9,912 nt of DNA from Chryseobacterium sp. (GTDB lineage: Bacteria > Bacteroidota > Bacteroidia > Flavobacteriales > Weeksellaceae), in NCBI GenBank assembly GCA_003852805.1, contig RDDY01000020.1, positions 1 to 9,912 of the forward strand, written 5' to 3'. The translations under genes and the position numbers were made by a program. Positions 1 to 7,951 of this stretch are shown here, one piece after another (the first letter of the stretch is position 1; each line of letters starts with the position of its first letter). The notes beneath the pieces are model-generated. The model did not search any database. It was not told the origin of the DNA and worked only from the letters and a program-made list of their open reading frames with translations.

Positions 1-1404
1 AAAGCCGAAAACTTCCTGAAAAAACAACCGACGGTTACGCGCATGATTACCACCGTGGGTCAGAGCAGCGACGGTATGGGTGCCGTGCAGGCCACACCGT
101 ACAAGTCTGAGATAGACGTTGTGTTGGTCGATAAGAACCAACGTGACGAGAGTTCCTTCGTCATCGCTGCCAAGATGAGGCGTGCATTGGAGAAAGAATT
201 GGTGGGCGCCAAGGTGCGCACCGTCCCGGTCGGCTTGATGGGTGCAGAGCGTGCACCACTGGCACTGGTGGTAACGGGAACCGATTTGGAAAGCGCAATG
301 AAATTCGCCGAACAAGCGGAGGCGCAACTGCGTACCATTGACGGAGCGTCGGAGATCAGACTTTCTACGGAAGGCGGTAACCCCGAAATCAACGTACAAG
401 TGGACCGCGATAAGATGACCGCGCTGGGCCTGAATCTGCAATCGGTAGGTATGACCATGCAGACGGCCTTCAGCGGTAACGATGACGGCAAATACCGCAC
501 AGGTGATTACGAGTACGATATCAACATTATTTACAGCGCATTCAACCGTTCGAGCATTGCGGATGTTGAAAATTTAAGGTTCATCAACAACCAAGGTGAG
601 CAGATTCGTCTTTCACAATTTGCCACGGTAACCGAAAGTTCAGGCGCGAGCTTCCTCGAACGTCGGGACAAAACGCCTTCGGTAACCATCAACGCACAGA
701 CGGTGGGTCGCCCCACAGGTACGGTTGCACAGGAATGGGAAGCCAAATTTTCCCAACTGAAAAAACCTGCCGGTGTAGACTATGTCTGGAGCGGCGATAT
801 GGAAAACCAATCGGAAGGTTTCGGTTCGCTCGGTTATGCATTGCTGGCGGCGCTCATCCTGGTTTACCTGGTGATGGTGGCGCTGTATGACAGCTTCGTC
901 TATCCGTTTGTGGTGATGTTCTCGGTGCCGCTGGCCATCATCGGTGTATTGGTGGCGCTGGCGTTGACCAACAACTCGCTGAACGTGTTTACCATTTTGG
1001 GTATCATCATGTTGATCGGTCTGGTGGCCAAGAACGCGATTCTCTTGGTAGACTTTGCCAACATCCGTAAAGCGGCGGGCGAGACAACCTTCAACGCACT
1101 GTTGCAGGCAAACCACGCGCGTCTTCGTCCGATTCTGATGACCACCATCGCGATGGTCTTCGGTATGATCCCGATTGCATTGGCAAAAGGAGCCGCGGCG
1201 GAAATGAATAACGGTCTGGCTTGGGTGGTGATCGGCGGTCTGTTGTCGTCACTGTTCCTGACGCTGATTGTGGTGCCGGTGATCTATATGATTTTCGATA
1301 ACCTGATCGCACGCTTCTCCAAAGGACCGAAGGTCAACTATGAAGAGGCCATGCATGAAGATTACGTGCCGATTGAGGACGGCAAAGAACATTTGGATTT
1401 TTAA
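1..1404 (+). CDS. RND (AcrB/HAE1-type) multidrug efflux permease, C-terminal part
   Basis: Inner-membrane proton-driven pump of a tripartite efflux system. The frame is open from base 1, so the N-terminal part lies off the window. The 467 residues seen are a little under half of a typical 1,040-residue AcrB-like protein. Up to about base 820 they form the rest of the periplasmic porter and docking region (for example GLMGAERAPLALVVTGTD near 232). Five hydrophobic segments follow between 829 and 1305, matching TM8-TM12. The family signature GLVAKNAILLVDFA starts at 1018, and RLRPILMTTIAMVFGMIP, which matches the AcrB pre-TM11 motif, begins near 1120. The protein ends in a charged tail (HEDYVPIEDGKEHLDF) and TAA at 1402-1404. 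Substrate cannot be told from this half. Membrane-fusion and outer-membrane partners, if in the operon, should lie to the left or elsewhere, since the gene downstream is convergent. Family assignment is very secure; the drug-type (HAE1) rather than heavy-metal subclass is likely. Confidence 0.95.
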   Translation, partial: KAENFLKKQPTVTRMITTVGQSSDGMGAVQATPYKSEIDVVLVDKNQRDESSFVIAAKMRRALEKELVGAKVRTVPVGLMGAERAPLALVVTGTDLESAMKFAEQAEAQLRTIDGASEIRLSTEGGNPEINVQVDRDKMTALGLNLQSVGMTMQTAFSGNDDGKYRTGDYEYDINIIYSAFNRSSIADVENLRFINNQGEQIRLSQFATVTESSGASFLERRDKTPSVTINAQTVGRPTGTVAQEWEAKFSQLKKPAGVDYVWSGDMENQSEGFGSLGYALLAALILVYLVMVALYDSFVYPFVVMFSVPLAIIGVLVALALTNNSLNVFTILGIIMLIGLVAKNAILLVDFANIRKAAGETTFNALLQANHARLRPILMTTIAMVFGMIPIALAKGAAAEMNNGLAWVVIGGLLSSLFLTLIVVPVIYMIFDNLIARFSKGPKVNYEEAMHEDYVPIEDGKEHLDF

Positions 1405-1421
1405 TCCGATTAATGAAAGAT

Positions 1422-1453
1422 AAAACGGCTGCTTCGTGAGAGGCAGCCGTTTT
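1422..1453. terminator. Bidirectional intrinsic terminator between the RND gene and dnaE
   Basis: An 11-bp perfect stem, AAAACGGCTGC (1422-1432) with GCAGCCGTTTT (1443-1453), closes a 10-nt loop. On the + strand it is followed by GGTTTTA. On the - strand it begins 4 nt past the dnaE stop codon and ends in TTTTATCTTT. It sits in the 53-bp gap between two convergent stop codons, so it can end transcripts from both sides. Confidence 0.85.
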
Positions 1454-1457
1454 GGTT

Positions 1458-4400
1458 TTAATTGAGAAATACGGGGAACTTCTCGTACTCGGTCAACGAG
1501 CGGAGTTTTTCGGGCGAAATGGTCACCGTGGTTTTCAGCGAACGCAGCTCGATAAAATTGTCGGTTGCAGGATCTTTAATCAAGAAGTTAACCTTGTGTT
1601 CGCCGCTGTTTTCCCCCAAGGTCGAGCGGAAAAACTCTACGTCGTTCTTTGTCAGTTCGTTAAACGGCACCACGATGGAAAGGCTCTTGGCGAATTTGTC
1701 GAAGGCTTCTTTCAGCTCCATCACATCGGTTACATTCACATAGGTTTTTTGCAAGTCTTTCGAAATCACAAATTTCAATCGGAAAATGACGAAGCGCTGC
1801 TCGGCCAACTTCTCGCGGAAACGCATGTAATCTTTATCGTTCAGACGGAAAGAGTAGGAGCCGCTGTAATCTTCCAATGTGACAAAGGCCACTTTGGTAC
1901 CGCTTTCAAAGCCGTCGCGCACGGTATATTCTGTGATCAGGCCCGCAACGGTAAACTCTTTCGGATAATCCCTCGGCGACGGTTTGTTGCGATCGAAGCG
2001 GGCGCCCTTTTCTACCGGCGGTGGCGTAAAACCGATGAATACACTGTCTTTCAACGCATCCACCGAATCAAGGCTGATGAAGTTGAACTGACCCTTGGCT
2101 TCGGCTTTGGTCGGCGCTTCTTCCGTCAATGCTTCCTCGTCAGTTTCGGGAAGGAAGAGTTCGTCTTCTGCTGCATCGTCGCCCTCGTGTAGATCAATCG
2201 CATCTATGCTTTCTTCTTCGTCTTTTCCATTGGCCAAAACTTCTTCCTTACTCAGATTTCCGTTGATAAAGTTGAATTGGAATTTAAATTCATCCAAAGG
2301 ATGTGACGACAGATAGAAACCGATTACTTCTTTTTCGCGGTTCAACTTGTACATGTTCGGCCATTCCGGAGCGGGCAAAATTTTCGGTTGTTCGATCTGT
2401 ACTTCATCGGCGAAATCGGCAAACAACGAATTTTCCACCGAGTTCTTACTGTCCTGGAAGCTTTGGCCGTACTTCAATAACCGCTCGATCGTGTTTTTTC
2501 CTGCGGCATCCACATCAAAGTACTGTGCACGGTGGAAATTGTCCACCTCATCAAATGCCCCGCCGTACACCAAACTGTCGATGACGCGCTTGTTCAGCTG
2601 TCCGAAAGGTATCCGCTCGAAGAAATCGTAAATGCTTGTATAACGGCCGTTTTCGCGCTCCCTGCAAATCGCCTCCGACGGGCCTTCGCCGATGCCTTTG
2701 ATGGCACCGAGACCAAAACGGATCTGGCCTTTATCGTTCACCGCGAATTCATATTCCGATTCGTTCACCGACGGTCCCAAAACATCCACGCCCATCGCCT
2801 TACAGTCTTCCATGAAGAGTGTGATCTGCTTGGTGTTGTTGATGTTGTTGCTCATCACGCTGGCCATATATTCCGCAGGATAATTGGCCTTAAGATAAGC
2901 GGTGTGGTAAGCGATCAACGCGTAGCAGGTGGAGTGGGATTTGTTAAACGCATAGCTCGCGAAAGCTTCCCAGTCCTTCCAGATTTTCTGCAATTTCTCC
3001 TCGTTCAGACCGTTGGCTTTTCCGCCTTCCAAGAACTGCGGGAACATTTTGTCCAGCGTTGGTTTGTCTTTTTTACCCATCGCCTTACGCAGCGTATCGG
3101 CCTGACCTTTGGTAAAGTTGGCCAACTTCTGCGACAGCAGCATCACCTGCTCCTGATATACCGTAATGCCGTAAGTTTCCTTCAGGTATTCTTCCTGTTC
3201 AGGCAAATCGTAGACAATTTCCTCGGTGCCGTGTTTACGGTTGATAAAGTTCGGGATGTACTTGATCGGCCCCGGGCGGTAAAGCGCGTTCATTGCAATC
3301 AGGTCGTCGAATTTATCGGGTTTCAAACCGCGCATGTATTTCTGCATACCGACCGATTCATACTGGAAAATGCCGATGGTCCGGCCTTCGCGGAAAAGCT
3401 GATAAGTCTTTTGGTCATCCAACGGCAGTTGATCGACATCGATTTCAATGCCGTGTCTGCGCTTGATAAGCTTAATCGCATCCTTAATGATGGTCAGCGT
3501 CCGCAGACCCAGAAAGTCCATTTTCAGCAACCCTGCATTCTCCGCCACCGAGTTGTCGAACTGTGAGACGAGAATCCCGGCATCTTTGGCCGCAATCGAT
3601 ACGGGAACCAAGTTGCTGATATCCTCGGGCGTGATGATGACGCCGCAGGCGTGGATGCCTGTATTCCGTACGCAGCCTTCCATCTTCACCGCACTGTCCA
3701 GTACGCTGTGGCGGTTGTCGTGCGGATTGTTCAAGATCGCCTTCATCTCTTCCACCAATGGGATTTCCTCGGGCCGTAGTTTTTCGGGTTTGTTCAAAGC
3801 TTTATCCAGGTTCATCCCCGGCGTGGCAGGCACGAGCTTTGCGATATTGTTGGTGTCGGGAATCGGAAGCTCGAGTACGCGACCGGCATCTTTGATAGCC
3901 GATTTACCACCGAGAACCGAGTAGGTAATGATTTGGGCCACTTGATCCTGACCGTATTTGTCGATCACCCATTTGATTACCTTGTCTCGGCCTTCGTCGT
4001 CAAAGTCGATGTCGATATCGGGCATCGAGATACGCTCAGGATTGAGGAAGCGCTCAAAAAGCAGGTCATATTTAATCGGGTCCACATTGGTAATTCCCGT
4101 ACAATACGCCACGGCCGATCCCGCTGCGGAACCACGGCCCGGCCCAACGGAAACGCCCATTTTGCGCGCCTCGTTACAGAAATCCTGCACAATGAGGAAA
4201 TAGCCCGGGTAGCCGGTATTGGCAATTACATCCAACTCAAAGTTCAGGCGTTCCTCTATTTCAGGCGTGATTTCTTCATAACGCTGGCGCGCGCCCTCGT
4301 AGGTCAAATGTCGCAGATACGCCATTTCACCGCGCTTGCCACCATCCACCAGGTCCTCAGCGGACTGAAATTCTTCGGGAATATCGAACTTCGGCAGCAG

Positions 4401-6083
4401 TACGTCACGCTTCAGTTTATAGGGTTCGAACTTTTGCAGAAAGTCCGAATACGCCAAAAACGCATCGGGATATTCGCGGAAAGCCTGCTTCAGTTCTTCT
4501 TCATTTTTTAAATAATATTCTTGGGACGGCAAACCTTTTCGCTTGCCGTAACCTTTGCCGACAGGCGTCGAAAGCTTTTCGCCGTCCTTGATGCAGGAGA
4601 CAATGTCCTGAATCTTGGCGTCGGCTTTATCGGTATAAAAGGTTTCGTTCTGCGCAAGAATTTTTACATTGTGCTTGTCGGCAAGCTTCAGCAGGATTTC
4701 GTTGACATAAGCTTCTTCGTCCAAACCGTGATTCTGAAGCTGCACATAGAAATCGTCACCGAACTCGTTCAGCCACCACAGAAATACTTCTTCGCCTTTC
4801 TGTTCACCAAGGTTCAGGATGGTGGCGGGAATCTCGCAATGCAAACCGCCCGTTACGGCAATGAGGTCACTTTTGTACTGTCGGATAATCTCTTTGGAAA
4901 TCCTCGGCACGCCGGCATAAAATCCTTCCTTGAAACCGATGGAAGACAGCTTGGCCAAGTTTTTATAGCCGTCGAAATTCTTCGCCAACAGTACCGCTTG
5001 GCTTCTGCGGTCGGGGTCATCCTTGGTAAACTGTTTCTGCGTATGGCGCGCCGAAATATAGAACTCTGAACCGAGAATCGGCACCAGTGTTTTCTGCGCC
5101 GCAATCAGTTCATAATCTTTCGGTTTTTCAATGGCTTCTTCAGCTTCTTTTTTCTTTTTTAAAACATCGCCGTTGTACTTTTCGACTTCCGAAATGAACT
5201 TGAAAGCGCCCATCATGTTGCCGAGGTCCACCAAGCCGACTGCGGGAAAAGCGTTGACGGCAGCGGCTTTCACCAAGTCTTTCAGCGCGGTGGTGGATTG
5301 CAGGGTGGAATAAATGCTGTGGTTGTGGAAGTTGAAATAATCCCCGATTTCCACATCGACGGTATCTCCGAAATCGACCGTTTTGCGTCGGCCTTTTACC
5401 GCAGCCACCTGACGGCGAACCACGATGTCGAACGGCTGAAACGGCGAAGGGTTTCTTCGTTTAAACTGCTCCAGCAGCTCGGGGCTGTCGAAGCCGAGTT
5501 TGTCCACGGGGAAAAGATCGAGACGGATCATTTCCATAAACGCGCGCGCCGTGGCATTCACATCGGCAGCCGCGTTGTGCGCTTCGTCAAATTTCTCGTC
5601 GAAGAGTTTCTCGTACAATTCATCGAGTTTCGGCGACTTGTAACGGCCGCTCTTTCCGCCGCCTAATTTGCAGAAATCCGTTCCCGCCACCATGGTGTCG
5701 AGCGACGGCAAAGGCTGTAAGCTATCCTGAATATTCTTTCGGTGAAATTCCGCTCCGACGATACTGTAATCGAAATTGATATTGTGCCCGGCGACCACTT
5801 TCGTCTGCTTGAGCACCTCGGCAAATTCTTCGAGCACTTCTACCAGTGGACGACCTTCCTTTTCGGCCATCTCGGTGGAAATGCCGTGAATGCGGTAGGC
5901 GTTGAACGGAATATCGTAACCCTCGGGCTTGATGATATAATCCTGATTGGAGATCAGGTGGCCCGTCTCGTCATGCAGCTGCCACGCGATCTGCACCATT
6001 CTGGGCCAGTTGTCGCTGTCGGTCAGCGGTGCGTTAAAATTCTTGGGCAAGCCGGTGGTCTCGGTGTCGAATATCAGGAACAT
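1458..6083 (-). CDS. dnaE: DNA polymerase III alpha subunit (DnaE) with N-terminal proofreading exonuclease domain
   Basis: Catalytic subunit of the replicative DNA polymerase, 1,541 residues against about 1,160 in E. coli. Residues 1-180 are a DEDDh 3'-5' exonuclease: DTE at D6/E8, D105 in GHNINFD, and H169/D174 in HNAAAD. Residues 250-500 are a PHP domain that keeps H253 and H255 but has lost other metal ligands (VDLGNM for TDHGNM; NETFY at 479-483 for NDVHY). The C-family polymerase core follows, with GPGRGSAAGS (647-656), PDIDIDF giving catalytic D689/D691, and D856 in LLKMDFLGLRT. A helix-hairpin-helix lies near 1120-1140. SLF at 1219-1221 sits where other DnaE proteins carry a beta-clamp-binding motif. 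A strongly acidic linker (about 1287-1330) precedes the OB fold (about 1376-1455). The start is chosen because exonuclease motif I begins at residue 6; no clear Shine-Dalgarno is visible. All polymerase catalytic residues are present. It is divergent from the secreted-protein gene and convergent with the RND gene, so it is probably monocistronic. Confidence 0.97.
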   Translation of the reverse strand: MFLIFDTETTGLPKNFNAPLTDSDNWPRMVQIAWQLHDETGHLISNQDYIIKPEGYDIPFNAYRIHGISTEMAEKEGRPLVEVLEEFAEVLKQTKVVAGHNINFDYSIVGAEFHRKNIQDSLQPLPSLDTMVAGTDFCKLGGGKSGRYKSPKLDELYEKLFDEKFDEAHNAAADVNATARAFMEMIRLDLFPVDKLGFDSPELLEQFKRRNPSPFQPFDIVVRRQVAAVKGRRKTVDFGDTVDVEIGDYFNFHNHSIYSTLQSTTALKDLVKAAAVNAFPAVGLVDLGNMMGAFKFISEVEKYNGDVLKKKKEAEEAIEKPKDYELIAAQKTLVPILGSEFYISARHTQKQFTKDDPDRRSQAVLLAKNFDGYKNLAKLSSIGFKEGFYAGVPRISKEIIRQYKSDLIAVTGGLHCEIPATILNLGEQKGEEVFLWWLNEFGDDFYVQLQNHGLDEEAYVNEILLKLADKHNVKILAQNETFYTDKADAKIQDIVSCIKDGEKLSTPVGKGYGKRKGLPSQEYYLKNEEELKQAFREYPDAFLAYSDFLQKFEPYKLKRDVLLPKFDIPEEFQSAEDLVDGGKRGEMAYLRHLTYEGARQRYEEITPEIEERLNFELDVIANTGYPGYFLIVQDFCNEARKMGVSVGPGRGSAAGSAVAYCTGITNVDPIKYDLLFERFLNPERISMPDIDIDFDDEGRDKVIKWVIDKYGQDQVAQIITYSVLGGKSAIKDAGRVLELPIPDTNNIAKLVPATPGMNLDKALNKPEKLRPEEIPLVEEMKAILNNPHDNRHSVLDSAVKMEGCVRNTGIHACGVIITPEDISNLVPVSIAAKDAGILVSQFDNSVAENAGLLKMDFLGLRTLTIIKDAIKLIKRRHGIEIDVDQLPLDDQKTYQLFREGRTIGIFQYESVGMQKYMRGLKPDKFDDLIAMNALYRPGPIKYIPNFINRKHGTEEIVYDLPEQEEYLKETYGITVYQEQVMLLSQKLANFTKGQADTLRKAMGKKDKPTLDKMFPQFLEGGKANGLNEEKLQKIWKDWEAFASYAFNKSHSTCYALIAYHTAYLKANYPAEYMASVMSNNINNTKQITLFMEDCKAMGVDVLGPSVNESEYEFAVNDKGQIRFGLGAIKGIGEGPSEAICRERENGRYTSIYDFFERIPFGQLNKRVIDSLVYGGAFDEVDNFHRAQYFDVDAAGKNTIERLLKYGQSFQDSKNSVENSLFADFADEVQIEQPKILPAPEWPNMYKLNREKEVIGFYLSSHPLDEFKFQFNFINGNLSKEEVLANGKDEEESIDAIDLHEGDDAAEDELFLPETDEEALTEEAPTKAEAKGQFNFISLDSVDALKDSVFIGFTPPPVEKGARFDRNKPSPRDYPKEFTVAGLITEYTVRDGFESGTKVAFVTLEDYSGSYSFRLNDKDYMRFREKLAEQRFVIFRLKFVISKDLQKTYVNVTDVMELKEAFDKFAKSLSIVVPFNELTKNDVEFFRSTLGENSGEHKVNFLIKDPATDNFIELRSLKTTVTISPEKLRSLTEYEKFPVFLN

Positions 6084-6224
6084 AGGGAGTTTCTCAGAGA
6101 AAGTTTGAACCCGTAAAAATACGAAAAATCATGGCGAAACGGAAGTGTTGAGAGCGGCTTCTGCCGTGTTTGGACTGTGTGAAATTGTGCGACGAAGCGC
6201 TATCTGCGGTCTTGTTCGATCAAT

Positions 6225-6248
6225 AAATACTACCTTCGGGTATTATTT
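6225..6248 (+). other. Hairpin with cUUCGg tetraloop upstream of the beta-helix gene
   Basis: On the + strand TACC (6231-6234) and GGTA (6239-6242) pair around TTCG, giving the exceptionally stable C(UUCG)G loop. After one C/T mismatch, AAATA (6225-6229) pairs with TATTT (6244-6248). The hairpin ends 29 nt before the ATG at 6277. No + strand gene lies upstream, so if it is transcribed it belongs to the leader of the beta-helix gene; it may instead overlap the promoter. The -7-like TTATTTTG (6243-6250) matches the Bacteroidota box TAnnTTTG at five of six fixed positions, but no well-spaced -33 element is visible. Confidence 0.45.
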
Positions 6249-6276
6249 TGGTTTAACCTTAAATCTTCATTAAAAA

Positions 6277-7749
6277 ATGAGAAGAAAGAATTATCTGTTT
6301 TTGTTGACATTATTGTCAGTCTGGATGCAGGCTCAGTTTGTATCGCCGGGCAACGGTACCACTTATTCGCTTGGCAGTTTGGCCACTGCGGCGCCCTCTG
6401 CACTGAGACACACAGCTACTGCTTATGAAATGCACGCCGATATTACCATTTCTGCGGGCGACCGTTTGGAGATCACCGAGTCGGATTCACTGAAAATAGC
6501 GCAGAATATTCTGCTTACGATCGGTGGCGAGCTCAGAGTCAACGTACCGAAATTTGTGATGACGGCCATCAATAGCACGCAGCCGTTCAAGGGGATCCGT
6601 TTTGAAGAAGGATCGAAAGCCGACCTGCGCAATACGGATATTTTATATGGCGGTGGCCTGCGCGTATTGACCGGCGATTTCTTTATGGACAATTGCCTGC
6701 TCTACCGTCACAACTCGGGGATTTCATCGGGTGCCGCCATTTCATTTTCGCGCGGCAAACCCGTGGTGCAGAACAGTACTTTCCTCGAGAATGATTTGCC
6801 CGCATTTGCCTCGGCGGCCAACGCATCAGTAGCAGCAACATTCTCGAATAACAAGCTGCTGTACAATAACAAAAGCAACAGCAACCGGCCGCAGATCAAT
6901 ATGGGGCCGAGCGGCACTGATACATTAAGGATAGTGAACAACACCATCATCGGCGACCGCAGCCTTACCAAAGTAGGCGGCATCTCCGCTTCGACGCTTC
7001 TGGGCGTGGTAAACCGCGTCATCATCGACGGCAATACCATCCGCGACAACCGTTACGGAATTACCGTTGCCGGCAACAACAGCGGCGGCCACATCCGCAA
7101 CAATATCATTGAGAACAACAACACTGAAGGTCAACCCAATATCGGCGGCAGCGGCATATCCTTGTCAGGAAACGGTCCCGAGGTGATGAATATCTTTGTA
7201 ACCAAAAACCAAATCCGCGGCAACCTTTGGGGCATAACGCTGGTGGGCAACGCCAGAGCTAACCTGGGCAGTGATCTTGCGGGGCAGGAGAATGTCGGTC
7301 AGAATGTTTTTGCCGGCAATGCCAACGGTGGCGTTACCTATGCACTTTACAACAATACTCCGAATCCCGTTGAGGCAAGATTCAATTGCTGGCGCGAAGG
7401 AGAAACATCAACCGCTGAAATGGTGGAAGAGGTGATCTTCCATAAAAACGACGACGCTGCTTTGGGGTTGGTAAACTATACGCCGTTCAACTGCGCAGGT
7501 CCCCTGAGCACGGTAGAAGCAACGGCTAAAAGACCGCAAGTATATCCGAACCCGAACAAGGGCAGCTTCGTTGTCACGGCTAAAGAGTCGGGTAAGGCGG
7601 TTGTATTGGATGCCAACGGCCGCTCTCTGCACCGTTTTAATTTGAAAGCCGGTGAAAATAGAGTACAGTTGAGGTTATTGCCCGGAATGTACATACTGCG
7701 CACAGTGACCGGAACTGCGGTCAATACGACGAAACTCATTATTGACTAA
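6277..7749 (+). CDS. Secreted parallel beta-helix protein with T9SS type A C-terminal sorting domain
   Basis: Predicted exported protein of 490 residues; specific function unknown. Residues 1-20 are a Sec signal peptide: MRRKN, then a hydrophobic LFLLTLLSVW core, with likely cleavage near MQA/QF. From about 70 to 400 the chain has the short, Asn- and Gly-rich repeating strands of a right-handed parallel beta-helix (for example VIIDGNTIRDNRYGITVAGN and HIRNNIIENN), a fold used by polysaccharide-active enzymes and adhesins. No catalytic signature is recognisable. Residues 419-490 form the T9SS type A sorting domain: VYPNPNKGSF, then a Gly-rich strand pattern ending PGMYILRTVTG and KLIID, which directs passage across the outer membrane and anchoring or release. 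ATG 6277 is the earliest possible start because an in-frame TAA lies at 6271-6273; it is preceded by TAAAAA, as is common in this phylum. It stands alone, divergent from dnaE and followed by its own terminator. Export route is secure; role (adhesin, glycan binding or lyase) is open. Confidence 0.9.
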   Translation: MRRKNYLFLLTLLSVWMQAQFVSPGNGTTYSLGSLATAAPSALRHTATAYEMHADITISAGDRLEITESDSLKIAQNILLTIGGELRVNVPKFVMTAINSTQPFKGIRFEEGSKADLRNTDILYGGGLRVLTGDFFMDNCLLYRHNSGISSGAAISFSRGKPVVQNSTFLENDLPAFASAANASVAATFSNNKLLYNNKSNSNRPQINMGPSGTDTLRIVNNTIIGDRSLTKVGGISASTLLGVVNRVIIDGNTIRDNRYGITVAGNNSGGHIRNNIIENNNTEGQPNIGGSGISLSGNGPEVMNIFVTKNQIRGNLWGITLVGNARANLGSDLAGQENVGQNVFAGNANGGVTYALYNNTPNPVEARFNCWREGETSTAEMVEEVIFHKNDDAALGLVNYTPFNCAGPLSTVEATAKRPQVYPNPNKGSFVVTAKESGKAVVLDANGRSLHRFNLKAGENRVQLRLLPGMYILRTVTGTAVNTTKLIID

Positions 7750-7754
7750 CTGCG

Positions 7755-7786
7755 AAACAGAGCTTGCAAATTTGCAAGCTCTGTTT
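7755..7786 (+). terminator. Intrinsic terminator: perfect 32-nt palindrome
   Basis: AAACAGAGCTTGCAAA (7755-7770) is followed directly by its exact reverse complement (7771-7786), then ATTTTTAG. In RNA the central AAATTT would open as the loop, leaving about 13-14 paired bases. It starts 6 nt after the TAA of the beta-helix gene, so it is the obvious terminator for it. Confidence 0.88.
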
Positions 7787-7871
7787 ATTTTTAGTGATCT
7801 TCCCAGCCGGAGCGTGTTGTGATAATAGCAGTGGCATATTTGATATAAAGTCCAAGAGTTCATGCATGGTT

Positions 7872-7895
7872 TAGACCTTTTTCAAGATGACAAAA
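7872..7895 (-). repeat. Dispersed repeat copy 1 (right-end orientation)
   Basis: TAGAC followed by a T-rich middle and ATGACAAAA. By hand count it matches the copy at 8002-8024 at about 18 of 24 positions with one gap. Its ATGACAAAA end is an exact inverted match to TTTTGTCAT at 7952-7960. Confidence 0.6.
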
Positions 7896-7905
7896 TTCTG
7901 TTCGT

Positions 7906-7939
7906 CTCAGTATGCGCAAATGATACTCCTTGCACTGAG
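7906..7939. repeat. Inverted repeat (hairpin) between repeat copies 1 and 2
   Basis: CTCAGT (7906-7911) pairs with ACTGAG (7934-7939) and GCAA (7916-7919) pairs with TTGC (7930-7933), with a 4-nt bulge ATGC on the left arm and a 10-nt loop. It lies between outward-facing copies 1 and 2, so it could be the core of a second, more diverged element. Confidence 0.4.
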
Positions 7940-7951
7940 GAAAGCACTCCG

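Noticed and set aside
60..1312. Several - strand open frames of about 70-160 codons across the RND gene
   Set aside because: Shadows of a strongly supported + strand gene; low-complexity composition, no family features.
1452..2192. 246-codon + strand open frame over the 3' end of dnaE
   Set aside because: Antisense mirror of dnaE with the same His/Phe/Gly-rich composition and no recognisable family. It starts inside the shared terminator region.
2532..3566. 344-codon + strand open frame antisense to dnaE
   Set aside because: It lies wholly inside dnaE and is rich in His, Arg, Val and Phe with no domain, signal or membrane pattern, as expected for the mirror of a codon-biased gene. dnaE itself carries every polymerase motif across this stretch.
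3933..5069. Two long + strand open frames (3933-4511 and 4521-5069) antisense to dnaE
   Set aside because: Both mirror the polymerase and PHP-domain coding sequence and show no independent protein features.
7675..7863. 62-codon - strand open frame crossing the end of the beta-helix gene and its terminator
   Set aside because: It spans a perfect terminator palindrome and overlaps the T9SS sorting domain; no protein features.
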